A stretch of 6,771 nucleotides of DNA from Chloroflexota bacterium (GTDB lineage Bacteria > Chloroflexota > Dehalococcoidia > SAR202 > UBA11138). Made by a program: the position numbers and the translations under genes. The stretch spans positions 1-6,771 of the forward strand of contig JADFHV010000082.1 of assembly GCA_022566975.1 (NCBI GenBank). Reading direction: 5' to 3'. Positions 1-6,539 of this stretch are shown here, piece by piece (within the stretch, counting starts at the first letter, position 1; each line of letters starts with the position of its first letter). The notes beneath the pieces are model-generated. The model was not told where the DNA came from, made no database searches, and saw only the letters and a program-made list of their open reading frames with translations.

Positions 1-622
1 CGGCGATGATCATGGTGGCGCCCGCGATGGCGGCGCCCTGCATGCAGTTCAGCCCCACGCCACCGCAGCCGAAGACCGCCACGGTCGTGCCGGGCTGGAC
101 GCGGGCCGTGTTGATGGCGGCTCCAACCCCCGTGGTCACGCCGCAGCCCACCAGCGCCGCCTGGGCGAAGGGCACGTCCCTGTCGATGGGCACCGCGGCA
201 ACCTCGGGCACCACCGTATAGCTTCCGAAGGTGCCCAGGCCCGCCATCTGGTTCATCGGCTCCTCGGTCTCCCGCACGGTCGGCTTGCGGCCCACGGTGG
301 GTGACCGCTCGCACAGGTTGGGCCAGCCCTTCTGGCACATCTCGCACAGGCCGCAGCTCGCCTTCCACGAGAGGATGACGTGGTCTCCCAGCTGCACTCC
401 CGTCACGTTGGGACCGAGCGACTCCACGATGCCGGCTCCCTCGTGTCCCAGCACTATTGGCAGGGGCACCTGGGTCCACTCACCCTTGACCACGTGCCAG
501 TCCGAGTGGCAGACCCCGCTGGCCATCATCTTGACCAGCACCTCGCCGGGACCGGGCTCACCCAGGTCCAGCTCCTCGATGACAAGGGGTCTCATATGTT
601 CGCGCAGGACCGCGGCCTTCAT
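1..622 (-). CDS. Zinc-dependent alcohol dehydrogenase (MDR family), partial, C-terminus beyond left edge
   Basis: The N-terminal 207 residues of a medium-chain zinc alcohol dehydrogenase are visible, roughly the first 55% of a protein usually near 370 residues. The ATG at 622 is preceded by GGAGG (631-635) with an 8-nt spacer. Visible motifs are C38 in GVCHSD, H60-E61 in GHEGAG and C160 in GCGVTTG, which match the catalytic-zinc ligands. C90, C93, C96 and C104 (CGLCEMC...LC) form the structural-zinc loop. G185-G190 (GCGGVG) is the NAD(P)-binding Rossmann turn. The stretch SWKASCGLC and the GCGVTTGVGAAINT segment resemble class III ADH and mycothiol-dependent formaldehyde dehydrogenase (MscR), so an aldehyde-thiol adduct is a plausible substrate; that is inference and the substrate is not readable. 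The gene starts 26 nt after the MetE-like gene and is probably co-transcribed with it. The family call is firm and the substrate open. Confidence 0.93.
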   Translation of the reverse strand, partial: MKAAVLREHMRPLVIEELDLGEPGPGEVLVKMMASGVCHSDWHVVKGEWTQVPLPIVLGHEGAGIVESLGPNVTGVQLGDHVILSWKASCGLCEMCQKGWPNLCERSPTVGRKPTVRETEEPMNQMAGLGTFGSYTVVPEVAAVPIDRDVPFAQAALVGCGVTTGVGAAINTARVQPGTTVAVFGCGGVGLNCMQGAAIAGATMIIA

Positions 623-648
623 TGGGCAACCCTCCGGGCCGTGACGGC

Positions 649-1740
649 CTAGCCGTAGCGTTCCCTCAGTATCTCGGCGGCCTTGACCTCGTTCTTGAGC
701 TTCGCGTAGGCCTCGTCCAGCGGTATCGGGCTGCCCACGCCCGGCGCGAATCCGCAGTCGGGCGTCAGGGAGATACGCTCCTTCGGTATGTATCGCATCG
801 CCTGTTCGACTCTCTCCACGATTTCCTCGGGCGTGTCTACGTGCTCGCCGCGGCAGTCGACGCAGCCCAGGGCCACGTGCCGGTCCTCTGGAAGCTCGGC
901 CAGCACCGCCAGGTCTCCGGCCACCGGTATGCTGTATTCAAGGGTGTACTCGTCGACGTCCAGCCTCTGGAGCGCCGGCAATACCGGCTCGTAGCCGCCC
1001 TCGTTGACCCAGCCCCCTCGCGCCCGGTTGAAGCGGCAGACGTGCAGAGCGATACGGATTCCTTCCACCCCCTGGACGACCTGGTTGAGGCAGTCCACGA
1101 GGAAGTCCAGATCGGTCTCGGGGTCGTCGAATGCCTGCCTGGCGTTGGGGTCCAGAAAGCCGCTGATGTGGGGCTCGTCGATCTGCGCGATATCCACGCC
1201 GACGTCCCTGACGGCCTCCAGCTCCGCTCGCAGGAACGGGATCGTGGCCCTCACGAAGTCCCGCCGGGTAGGGTAGGCCTTTTTAGACACCTCGGGGTCC
1301 CACATTCGCTGTCCCAGGATAAACGGCGAGGGCAGGCAGACCTTGACCTGTCGGTCGGTGTGCTCCTTTACGAACCTGGCCTCCTCGGCGATGAAGTGGC
1401 GGTGGTTGTGTATCGGCTCCACCACCGTGTGATACGTGGGCCTGGGGCCGGCACCTTGAACGAACCGCCCGGCGGGAGCGAACCCGTCGACCATCTGGGC
1501 GATGACGTCGGTATAGGAACGCCTCCGCCACTCACCGTCTGTGATGATGTCCACGCCCGTGCTGTCCATCATGGCCAGCATATAGCCCACCGCGGCATCC
1601 ATCCTGGACTGCCAGACATCCTCCCCGAGCTCGGCGACGCTCCCGGGCTCCAGAAGCTCCTGGACGAACTTGGGCCTGGGCATGCTCCCAACGACCGTGG
1701 TCGGGAATAGCGTGGCGTTTTTTACCGGAGAGGTGGACAT
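649..1740 (-). CDS. Cobalamin-independent methionine synthase II family protein (MetE catalytic-domain-only)
   Basis: This 363-residue protein covers only the C-terminal catalytic barrel of MetE; full MetE is about 750 residues and has an additional N-terminal barrel. Zinc ligands of the MetE/UROD-like fold are present: H233 and C235 (LHVCRFN), E268 (TLEYS) and C329 (PDCGF). The N-terminal VVGSMPRP (16-23) and IDEP (187-190) correspond to the substrate-binding segments IGS and IDEPA in MetE, with His replacing Ala after DEP. The expected reaction is transfer of a methyl or alkyl group to a zinc-bound thiol. Donor and acceptor are not readable: stand-alone members of this family include folate-independent methionine synthases and enzymes acting on other thiols. 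The ATG at 1740 has GAGGAG at 1747-1752 (6-nt spacer) and a promoter at 1785-1813. It is the first gene of a two-gene unit with the downstream ADH. It ends in TAG. Confidence 0.92.
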   Translation of the reverse strand: MSTSPVKNATLFPTTVVGSMPRPKFVQELLEPGSVAELGEDVWQSRMDAAVGYMLAMMDSTGVDIITDGEWRRRSYTDVIAQMVDGFAPAGRFVQGAGPRPTYHTVVEPIHNHRHFIAEEARFVKEHTDRQVKVCLPSPFILGQRMWDPEVSKKAYPTRRDFVRATIPFLRAELEAVRDVGVDIAQIDEPHISGFLDPNARQAFDDPETDLDFLVDCLNQVVQGVEGIRIALHVCRFNRARGGWVNEGGYEPVLPALQRLDVDEYTLEYSIPVAGDLAVLAELPEDRHVALGCVDCRGEHVDTPEEIVERVEQAMRYIPKERISLTPDCGFAPGVGSPIPLDEAYAKLKNEVKAAEILRERYG

Positions 1741-1746
1741 AGGCGT

Positions 1747-1752
1747 CTCCTC
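1747..1752 (-). promoter_or_regulatory. Ribosome binding site of the MetE-like gene
   Basis: GAGGAG on the minus strand lies 6 nt before the ATG at 1740. It is a strong Shine-Dalgarno match and supports this start over the next in-frame ATG (residue 20), which would delete the conserved VVGS segment. Confidence 0.75.
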
Positions 1753-1784
1753 AGAGGTCTAGGCCATTAACGGAGGGTGGACGT

Positions 1785-1813
1785 AGCCTATACCCGCCGT
1801 TTTCCGGTGTCAA
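1785..1813 (-). promoter_or_regulatory. Sigma70-like promoter for the MetE-like/ADH unit
   Basis: On the minus strand a consensus -35 TTGACA (1808-1813) is followed after 17 nt by TAGGCT (1785-1790). The overlapping TATAGG (1787-1792) would give a 15-nt spacer. Transcription would begin near 1778, leaving a leader of about 38 nt that contains the GAGGAG ribosome site. The element sits in the only sizeable intergenic gap of the window, directly upstream of the first gene of the downstream unit. The hexamers are seen in the sequence; promoter activity is inferred. Confidence 0.6.
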
Positions 1814-1824
1814 CGAGAGGCTCA

Positions 1825-1850
1825 CCGCTCGCCCTGAGCTTGTCGAACGG
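1825..1850. repeat. REP-like imperfect palindrome with CTGAGCTTGTCGAA core
   Basis: The arms CCGCTCG (1825-1831) and CGAACGG (1844-1850) pair except for one central C/A mismatch, enclosing a 12-nt loop. The core CCTGAGCTTGTCGAA (1833-1847) is one I recall as a dispersed intergenic palindrome in many bacterial genomes; that identification is from memory and only one copy is in this window. It lies between the pncB stop and the promoter of the next unit, the usual position for REP-type elements. No T-run follows on the minus strand, so it does not look like an intrinsic terminator. Confidence 0.5.
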
Positions 1851-1879
1851 CCGCAGACGCACGAGCCCCAATCTCTCTC

Positions 1880-3232
1880 CTAGCGCCCCTGGACCTCGCT
1901 TACGACCCGCGAACGCAGGTGCTCCAGCTCTGCGCTGATCTCCACCGGATAGTGAGCGGGAGACCTCAGCACCTTGTGGCGAGCCGGCAGCCGGGCGAAC
2001 TCCCGCGCGAAATTTTCCCGTAGCTCATGCAGGGGCAGACTGGGCGCGCACCGTTGGCCTCCTCTCATCACCTCGGCAAGCAACGCGGTGCCACCCCGTC
2101 CGGGGGAAGGGGCGCTGGCGATGACGTCCCGGACGAAGCTTCCGTGCACGTCCATGGACCGGTAGACCTGCTTCGAGCCCGGCAGTGTCTCTTTCCCGGT
2201 GCTCAGCTTGAGCACCGGCCTGCCGTCGTACTCCACGATCTTGTAAACAGAGTCGGCGTAGGGGGCGTCGGCCGAGACGCCCACCTTGGTGCCGACCCCG
2301 AAGCCGTCGATGGGCGCTGTGGCCTCCAGCAGCGCCTCTATCTCGGACTCGTCCAGGCCCCCGCTGGCGAATACCTGCACTTCGGAGAGCCCCGCCTCAT
2401 CCAGCAGCCTACGGGCCTCGACCGAGAGGTCCAGCAGGTCGCCGCTATCCAGCCGGATAGCCCTCAGCGCGTGGCCGCGCGCTCTCATCTCCTTCCCCAC
2501 CTCTATGGCGCGGAGCGTGCCCTCCAGAGTGTCATAGGTGTCCACTAGAAAGGTGCTGGTGTCAGGAAACGAGGCGGCGTAGGCCCTGAAGGCATCGGTC
2601 TCGCTCTCGAACGTCGTGACGAACGAGTGGGCCATCGTCCCGTACACCGGGATGTCGTAGCGGCCCCCGGCCAGCACGTTGCTGGTGCCGGCGAACCCGG
2701 CCATGTAGCTGACTCTCGCCAGCCGATCGGCGGCCTCGGTCCCGTGTGTCCTCCGCGCGGCGAAGTCCACCACCGTCCTGCCGCGGGCCGCGTGGACCAC
2801 CCGTGATGCCTTGGTCGCCAGCAGCGTCTGGAGGTTGACCTGGTTGACCACAAACGTCTCGGCTATCTGGGCCTCGATCACAGGGGCCGTGACCTCGACG
2901 ACCGGCTCCTCGGCGAAGAAGATGGCGCCTTCCTTCATGGCCCTAACAGCGCCCGTGAACCGCAGGCCCTGCAGATAGGTCAGAAAGTCCCCGTCGAAGA
3001 GGCCGAGCGAGCGGAGGAAGGCTATATCATCGCCGGTGAGCTGGAAACTCTCCAGGTACTCCAGGACGTCGGCAAGCCCGGCGAAGACAAAGTAGGCCCG
3101 GTCCGGAGGATAGCTACGAAAGTACAGGCTGAAGGTGGCCGGCGCCGTATGGCCGCTCTGCCAGTAGGCCTGGGCCATCGTGAGCTGGTATAGGTCCGTG
3201 AAAAGAGCTGACGTCAGGTCCTTACGAGGCAT
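1880..3232 (-). CDS. pncB: Nicotinate phosphoribosyltransferase
   Basis: This enzyme makes nicotinate mononucleotide from nicotinate and PRPP with ATP hydrolysis, the entry step of the Preiss-Handler NAD salvage pathway in the cytoplasm. The protein has 450 residues, within the family's usual range. Diagnostic segments in order are TDLYQLTM (12-19), the FRSYPPDR loop (38-45), the GTMAHSFV motif (198-205) containing H202, which matches the autophosphorylated catalytic histidine, RLDSGDL (260-266), FASGGLDE (288-295) and FGVGTK (311-316), the phosphate-binding region. No key residue is missing. The ATG at 3232 sits 12 nt after the upstream lipoprotein stop, and no Shine-Dalgarno sequence is visible in that gap, so translation may depend on coupling. 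The start fits because TDLYQLTM normally falls within the first 20 or so residues. It appears to be the last gene of its operon and ends in TAG. Confidence 0.96.
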   Translation of the reverse strand: MPRKDLTSALFTDLYQLTMAQAYWQSGHTAPATFSLYFRSYPPDRAYFVFAGLADVLEYLESFQLTGDDIAFLRSLGLFDGDFLTYLQGLRFTGAVRAMKEGAIFFAEEPVVEVTAPVIEAQIAETFVVNQVNLQTLLATKASRVVHAARGRTVVDFAARRTHGTEAADRLARVSYMAGFAGTSNVLAGGRYDIPVYGTMAHSFVTTFESETDAFRAYAASFPDTSTFLVDTYDTLEGTLRAIEVGKEMRARGHALRAIRLDSGDLLDLSVEARRLLDEAGLSEVQVFASGGLDESEIEALLEATAPIDGFGVGTKVGVSADAPYADSVYKIVEYDGRPVLKLSTGKETLPGSKQVYRSMDVHGSFVRDVIASAPSPGRGGTALLAEVMRGGQRCAPSLPLHELRENFAREFARLPARHKVLRSPAHYPVEISAELEHLRSRVVSEVQGR

Positions 3233-3244
3233 GAGCGCTGGGGC

Positions 3245-4072
3245 CTATCGTGACGGCTCCCCGAACACCTGGATGTCTACTGCTCCGGTGTTGCCGCCGC
3301 TGGACTGTATGACCTCGAAGCGGAGCCGCCTCGCCGTCAGGTCGGCGTCGAAGTACTGGAGCTCCCCAGGGCCATCGAGGCGGAACGGGCCGTGGGTCTC
3401 TCCATCGTCGGTGACGATCTGGAAGGAGAAGATCTCGGCCGACGTACCCATGGTCCTCGTCCAGAACCCGACCGATGTGACGTGAATTTCCGCCGGCAGC
3501 TCGATCTCGATCCACGCGTCGTCCCCATCGCCATCGCTTGACCACGCCATGGACGGGTCGCCGTCCACCGCGCGGTCACCACCCCATGTGCTCCCGTTGT
3601 CACCGCCGCCGTACACGCTGCTGGTGCCGACGACCCGGGCTCCCTCGGTCAGGAGGGCCAGATTGTTGCCGGCCTGCGAGCTGGAGGTCTCTGCCACCGG
3701 CGTCCTGAACGTCATGTCCTTGCTTTGAAAGGCCCTCCCGTCGGGAGCGAAGAGGCTCCAGCGGTAGTGGTACACGGTGTCCGGCTGGAGGCCCACCAGC
3801 AGATGATCGTGGTCCGTATGTCCCTGCGGCGCCATGTCGCGGTCTGCCGAGACTGCGCCGTACTCCTCCGTAAGGCCGTACGCGACCGCGCACACGACCT
3901 TGCGGTCGGTGACCGCCACCAGGACGGCCGAGTCGGCGTTGAGATCGGCGAGCTCTGGTCCGCTAACCAGAATCTCATCAATGTCCGGCTCTCCTCCGCA
4001 CGCCACGAGAATGGCCGCCAGGGCCCCTGCCATGACCAGTGCCGCCGTCCTCCAGCTACGATGCGTTGACAC
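3245..4072 (-). CDS. Lipoprotein with fibronectin-III-like and discoidin (F5/8 type C)-like domains
   Basis: This 275-residue protein is predicted to be exported and lipid-anchored. A basic n-region (HRSWR), a hydrophobic stretch (residues 10-23) and the lipobox LVAC with C25 followed by GG are clear. Residues about 33-125 read as a fibronectin-III-like beta-sandwich (GLQPDTVYHYRW and a terminal TFRTP are typical). Residues about 138-271 read as a discoidin/CBM32-like jelly roll: NLAL, the RAVDGDPSMAWSS segment, IEIELP, RRLRFEV and a closing IQVFGEP. These domains usually bind carbohydrate or polymers. I see no catalytic motif. The start is GTG (4072) with GGAGAGG at 4081-4087; the next Met (residue 14) would remove the charged n-region. 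It lies 21 nt after the Rid gene and 12 nt before pncB, an unexpected place for a surface protein. The binding target is unknown. Confidence 0.85.
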   Translation of the reverse strand: MSTHRSWRTAALVMAGALAAILVACGGEPDIDEILVSGPELADLNADSAVLVAVTDRKVVCAVAYGLTEEYGAVSADRDMAPQGHTDHDHLLVGLQPDTVYHYRWSLFAPDGRAFQSKDMTFRTPVAETSSSQAGNNLALLTEGARVVGTSSVYGGGDNGSTWGGDRAVDGDPSMAWSSDGDGDDAWIEIELPAEIHVTSVGFWTRTMGTSAEIFSFQIVTDDGETHGPFRLDGPGELQYFDADLTARRLRFEVIQSSGGNTGAVDIQVFGEPSR

Positions 4073-4080
4073 CGCTCTGT

Positions 4081-4087
4081 CCTCTCC
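4081..4087 (-). promoter_or_regulatory. Ribosome binding site deciding the GTG start of the lipoprotein gene
   Basis: GGAGAGG on the minus strand lies 8 nt upstream of the GTG at 4072 and makes that GTG the likely start. The start is also required to retain the positively charged n-region of the signal peptide. Confidence 0.65.
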
Positions 4088-4093
4088 GTTGGG

Positions 4094-4900
4094 CTACGCC
4101 CGCTGTGCCGCCTTACGTCTGGCCCTGACATCTTCCAGAATCCCGGGCGGCAGGGGGAAGTACCAGCCGCGGCTAGCGATGATGTCCCTGGCCAGCGGCT
4201 GCGGTATCGCGACCACCATGTCGGCGCCGATGGAGCCGCCGCTGTCCGCGCCACCCATCGCCATCCTAGCGTGGAGGCCCGAGAACCCCCCGGGGTCGAC
4301 ACCGTTCACGGCATAGTCGCTGAAGGTCCCGCCGAAGACCGACTGCCACCTGTAGGAGAAGCCGTTGACGACCTGGGGCGACTTCTTGAAGGCGCCCCCT
4401 CCGGGCGAGACGACGAGCGCCAGGGTGTTCACCGTGTGCAGCACGTCGTTCAGGTCGCCCTCTCCGCCGCAGCTCAGCGTCCAGTGCAGGCGACGGATGA
4501 GATCGTCGGCCGCCTTCTGAGCGCCCAGGCGCCCGGCCTCGATTACGTCTTCGTCCTCGTCATTCATTGGGTAAGGTCCGCCCCCCTGGCCCGACAGGTA
4601 GACCAGGCCGCTGTCGTGGATGACCGCCCCCGCATAGGGCACGAACGCCTTCACCGGGTGCGGCTCGGCCAGGGAGACGACGTCCTCATCGAAGCTCCCC
4701 AGGTCTATGCCCAGCTCCCTGATGCGGTCGTAGACGTCGTAGGTCCTCCGGAGCTCATCGGGCATCACCGCTTCGTCGTAGTACCTGCTCACGGTGTCAC
4801 CTCTTTGCCGGCTCTCCTCATGGGTGAGAGCCCGGTTGGCCCTAAAGGGCCAGACCACGTTGTTAGCGGTGGGCTCGGCCTTCAGGCCGACCCGCTGCAT
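4094..4900 (-). CDS. Extended Rid-family (YjgF/YER057c/UK114) protein
   Basis: Residues about 58-232 of 268 match the Rid fold, most closely the YjgF_endoribonc_2-type subgroup: RIRELGIDL (59-67), VPYAGAVIHDSGLVYLSGQ (87-105), VLHTVNTLALV (153-163), PQVVNG (175-180) and HARMAMG (210-216). R212 of HARMAMG aligns with the substrate-carboxylate arginine of RidA enamine/imine deaminases, so deaminase-type activity is possible but unproven. Compared with the usual 130-155 residues it carries an N-terminal extension, an insert of roughly 13-18 residues near 192-208 and a C-terminal tail of about 35 residues. The start is unsettled. ATG 4900 has no Shine-Dalgarno sequence but keeps coding-like codon composition; GTG 4792 (residue 37) has AGAGGTG at 4798-4804 and gives 232 residues, closer to the family. 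The gene lies 23 nt after the acyl-CoA synthetase and ends in TAG. Family call firm, role unknown. Confidence 0.85.
   Translation of the reverse strand: MQRVGLKAEPTANNVVWPFRANRALTHEESRQRGDTVSRYYDEAVMPDELRRTYDVYDRIRELGIDLGSFDEDVVSLAEPHPVKAFVPYAGAVIHDSGLVYLSGQGGGPYPMNDEDEDVIEAGRLGAQKAADDLIRRLHWTLSCGGEGDLNDVLHTVNTLALVVSPGGGAFKKSPQVVNGFSYRWQSVFGGTFSDYAVNGVDPGGFSGLHARMAMGGADSGGSIGADMVVAIPQPLARDIIASRGWYFPLPPGILEDVRARRKAAQRA
4798..4804 (-). promoter_or_regulatory. Internal Shine-Dalgarno supporting an alternative GTG start at 4792 of the Rid gene
   Basis: AGAGGTG on the minus strand lies 5 nt before GTG 4792, in frame with the Rid protein. It is clearly better than anything before ATG 4900. A 10-codon reading frame (ATG 4821 to TGA 4789-4791) ends overlapping this GTG, which would allow coupled reinitiation; that small frame has no ribosome site of its own. 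Confidence 0.45.
4810..4890. repeat. Cluster of three perfect 7-bp inverted repeats
   Basis: Three stems lie in 81 nt: GGCTCTC (4810-4816) with GAGAGCC (4826-4832); TGGCCCT (4837-4843) with AGGGCCA (4846-4852); and TCGGCCT (4875-4881) with AGGCCGA (4884-4890). The latter two probably close with 4-nt loops and 6-bp stems. No T-run follows on either strand. They fall between the acyl-CoA synthetase stop and the internal GTG of the Rid gene, so they could be a structured mRNA leader or processing site, or chance structure inside the Rid coding sequence if ATG 4900 is used. Confidence 0.5.
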
Positions 4901-4923
4901 CTCGACGATGTCATCGGCTGCGA

Positions 4924-6522
4924 CTATGGGCTTGAGGCCTTCTCCCGCTCCTGCTCTATCAGCACGCGCCGGAGGATCTTCCCCGACGGGTTCTTGGGGA
5001 TCGCGTCGACGAACTCGACGTCGCGTATCTGCTTGAAGGTCGCCACCCTCTCGGCGATAAATCGCATCAGGTCGTCGCCCGAGACCTCGGCCCCCTGTTT
5101 CCGGACGACAAAGGCCTTGGGCACCTCGCCCGCCTCAACGTCCGGCTTGCCTATGACCGCCGCGTCGGCAACCGCGGGGTGCTCCAGCATCAGCCCCTCC
5201 AGCTCCGCGGGCGGCACCTGGAAGCCCTTGTACTTGATCAGCTCCTTCTTCCGGTCCAGCACCCATACATAACCGTCGGGGTCCATGCGGACGATGTCAC
5301 CCGTGTGTAGCCAGCCGTCATCGGTAATGGTCTCCGCCGTCGCCTGCGCGTTGTTGTGATACCCCTTCATCACCTGGGGTCCGCGAATCAGCAGCTCGCC
5401 CATCTCGCCGGCTGCCACCTCCCTTGTGCCCGTCTCGAGGTCGACGACCTTCTCTTCCGTATCCGCCGCACCCGGGCCGACAGATCCCGGCCTGCCTCGC
5501 TCCGGCTCCACGTAGTCGAGATTCGTGAGCGGCGAGCCCTCGGTAAGGCCGTATCCCTGGATTATGGGGAAGCCGACCGACTCCTGGATACGCTCCTGCA
5601 GCTCGGCGGACATGGGGGCCGCACCGAAGAAGCCGAAGCGTACCGCCGTGAGATCGTACTCTCCGACACGGGGATACTGAGTAAGCCCAAGCCCGACAGG
5701 GGGGGCGGAGTAAACCTGGGTCACGCGGTGTCTGGTCAGAAGGTCAAGGAATAGCTCCATATCAAAGCGTCCCATCATCACCTGAGTCGCTCCCAGGGCG
5801 ATGGCCGGGTTCATGAGCACATTCATCCCGTATATATGGAAAAGCGGGAGGTGGACAAGTATCACGTCGTCTTCTCGACCCACGGAGCTCTCATCCGGAC
5901 GCCCGATAAACTGCCGTATGTTCGCCGTGACGTTGAAGTGGGTCAGCATGACGCCTTTCGAGAGCCCCGTGGTGCCGCTGGAGTAGGGCAGCACCGCCAG
6001 GTCCTCGGGATCGATGGCGACCGCCGGAGGGGCGGCGCCCGCGCGCTCTATGACGCCCCAGAACGAGTCCGGGTCGTCGGACGTCTCATTGATGGGTATG
6101 ACCCGGCTGAGCTCTGGGATGGCATCCCTTGCCAGCTCCACCGTGGGCAACAGCGTCGCGTGAGCGATCAGGACCGTGGCACCGCTGTCGTTGAGCTGGT
6201 GGGCTATCTCCCGCTCCCGGTACCCCGAGTTCAAGGTGGTCGCGACGGCGCCCACCTTGACGATGCCATAGAAGGCGATGACGAACTCAGCGCAATTGGG
6301 CGCGAGGATCCCGACGCGGTCCCCCTTGGCAATGCCCAGACCGGCCAGGCCCGCTGCGAACCGGTCGCTGTACTCGTCCAGTTGCTTGAAGGTATACCGC
6401 CGCTCGCCGTCGATGACGGCAATCTTGTTCGGGAGCCTCGACGCCGTCCTACGCAGCACCTTCTGTAGGGGGTACCTGTCGTAAGGGGCCAACGAGGGCC
6501 TGAGTGGAGCTGAAGTGGTCAT
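4924..6522 (-). CDS. AMP-forming acyl-CoA synthetase (4-coumarate-CoA ligase-like)
   Basis: This 532-residue member of the adenylate-forming (ANL) superfamily activates a carboxylic acid as acyl-AMP and then as acyl-CoA. Motifs in order are the phosphate-binding loop YSSGTTGLSKG (180-190), GYGLTEGSP (323-331), WLHTGD with D409, DRKKELIKYKGF (423-434) with the ribose/hinge residues D423, R424 and K430, and PSGKILRR (512-519) with catalytic K515. All core residues are intact and the length is normal. Domain order and motif style are closest to 4-coumarate-CoA and medium- or long-chain fatty-acyl-CoA ligases; the acyl substrate cannot be read. The protein has no signal peptide, so it is presumably cytoplasmic. 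The ATG at 6522 has AAAGGA at 6531-6536 (8-nt spacer) and lies 17 nt after thiL. It ends in TAG. Confidence 0.95.
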   Translation of the reverse strand: MTTSAPLRPSLAPYDRYPLQKVLRRTASRLPNKIAVIDGERRYTFKQLDEYSDRFAAGLAGLGIAKGDRVGILAPNCAEFVIAFYGIVKVGAVATTLNSGYREREIAHQLNDSGATVLIAHATLLPTVELARDAIPELSRVIPINETSDDPDSFWGVIERAGAAPPAVAIDPEDLAVLPYSSGTTGLSKGVMLTHFNVTANIRQFIGRPDESSVGREDDVILVHLPLFHIYGMNVLMNPAIALGATQVMMGRFDMELFLDLLTRHRVTQVYSAPPVGLGLTQYPRVGEYDLTAVRFGFFGAAPMSAELQERIQESVGFPIIQGYGLTEGSPLTNLDYVEPERGRPGSVGPGAADTEEKVVDLETGTREVAAGEMGELLIRGPQVMKGYHNNAQATAETITDDGWLHTGDIVRMDPDGYVWVLDRKKELIKYKGFQVPPAELEGLMLEHPAVADAAVIGKPDVEAGEVPKAFVVRKQGAEVSGDDLMRFIAERVATFKQIRDVEFVDAIPKNPSGKILRRVLIEQEREKASSP

Positions 6523-6539
6523 CGTCGTTGTCCTTTACC

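Noticed and set aside
637..649. Short inverted repeat GGCCGT-G-ACGGCC at the MetE-like/ADH junction
   Set aside because: The realistic stem is only about 5 bp with a 3-nt loop and lacks a T-run; this is easily expected by chance in GC-rich DNA.
622..1710. Long plus-strand open frame of 362 codons covering the MetE-like gene
   Set aside because: It mirrors a gene with clear catalytic motifs and reads as low-complexity shadow protein with no recognisable domain. Long antisense frames are common opposite GC-rich genes.
1825..1850. Palindrome as an intrinsic terminator of the pncB operon
   Set aside because: No T-run follows the stem on the minus strand and the stem has a mismatch, so it does not meet the usual pattern.
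3712..4302. Minus-strand open frame of 196 codons overlapping the Rid and lipoprotein genes in another frame
   Set aside because: Its composition is Arg/Ser/Pro-rich shadow sequence, while the overlapped frames show a lipobox and Rid motifs.
4271..5272. Plus-strand open frame of 333 codons
   Set aside because: It lies antisense to the Rid and acyl-CoA synthetase genes across their junction, shows no motifs and has no ribosome site that I can see.
5836..6468. Plus-strand open frame of 210 codons
   Set aside because: It is antisense to the N-terminal half of the acyl-CoA synthetase, whose motifs are intact; no domain is recognisable.
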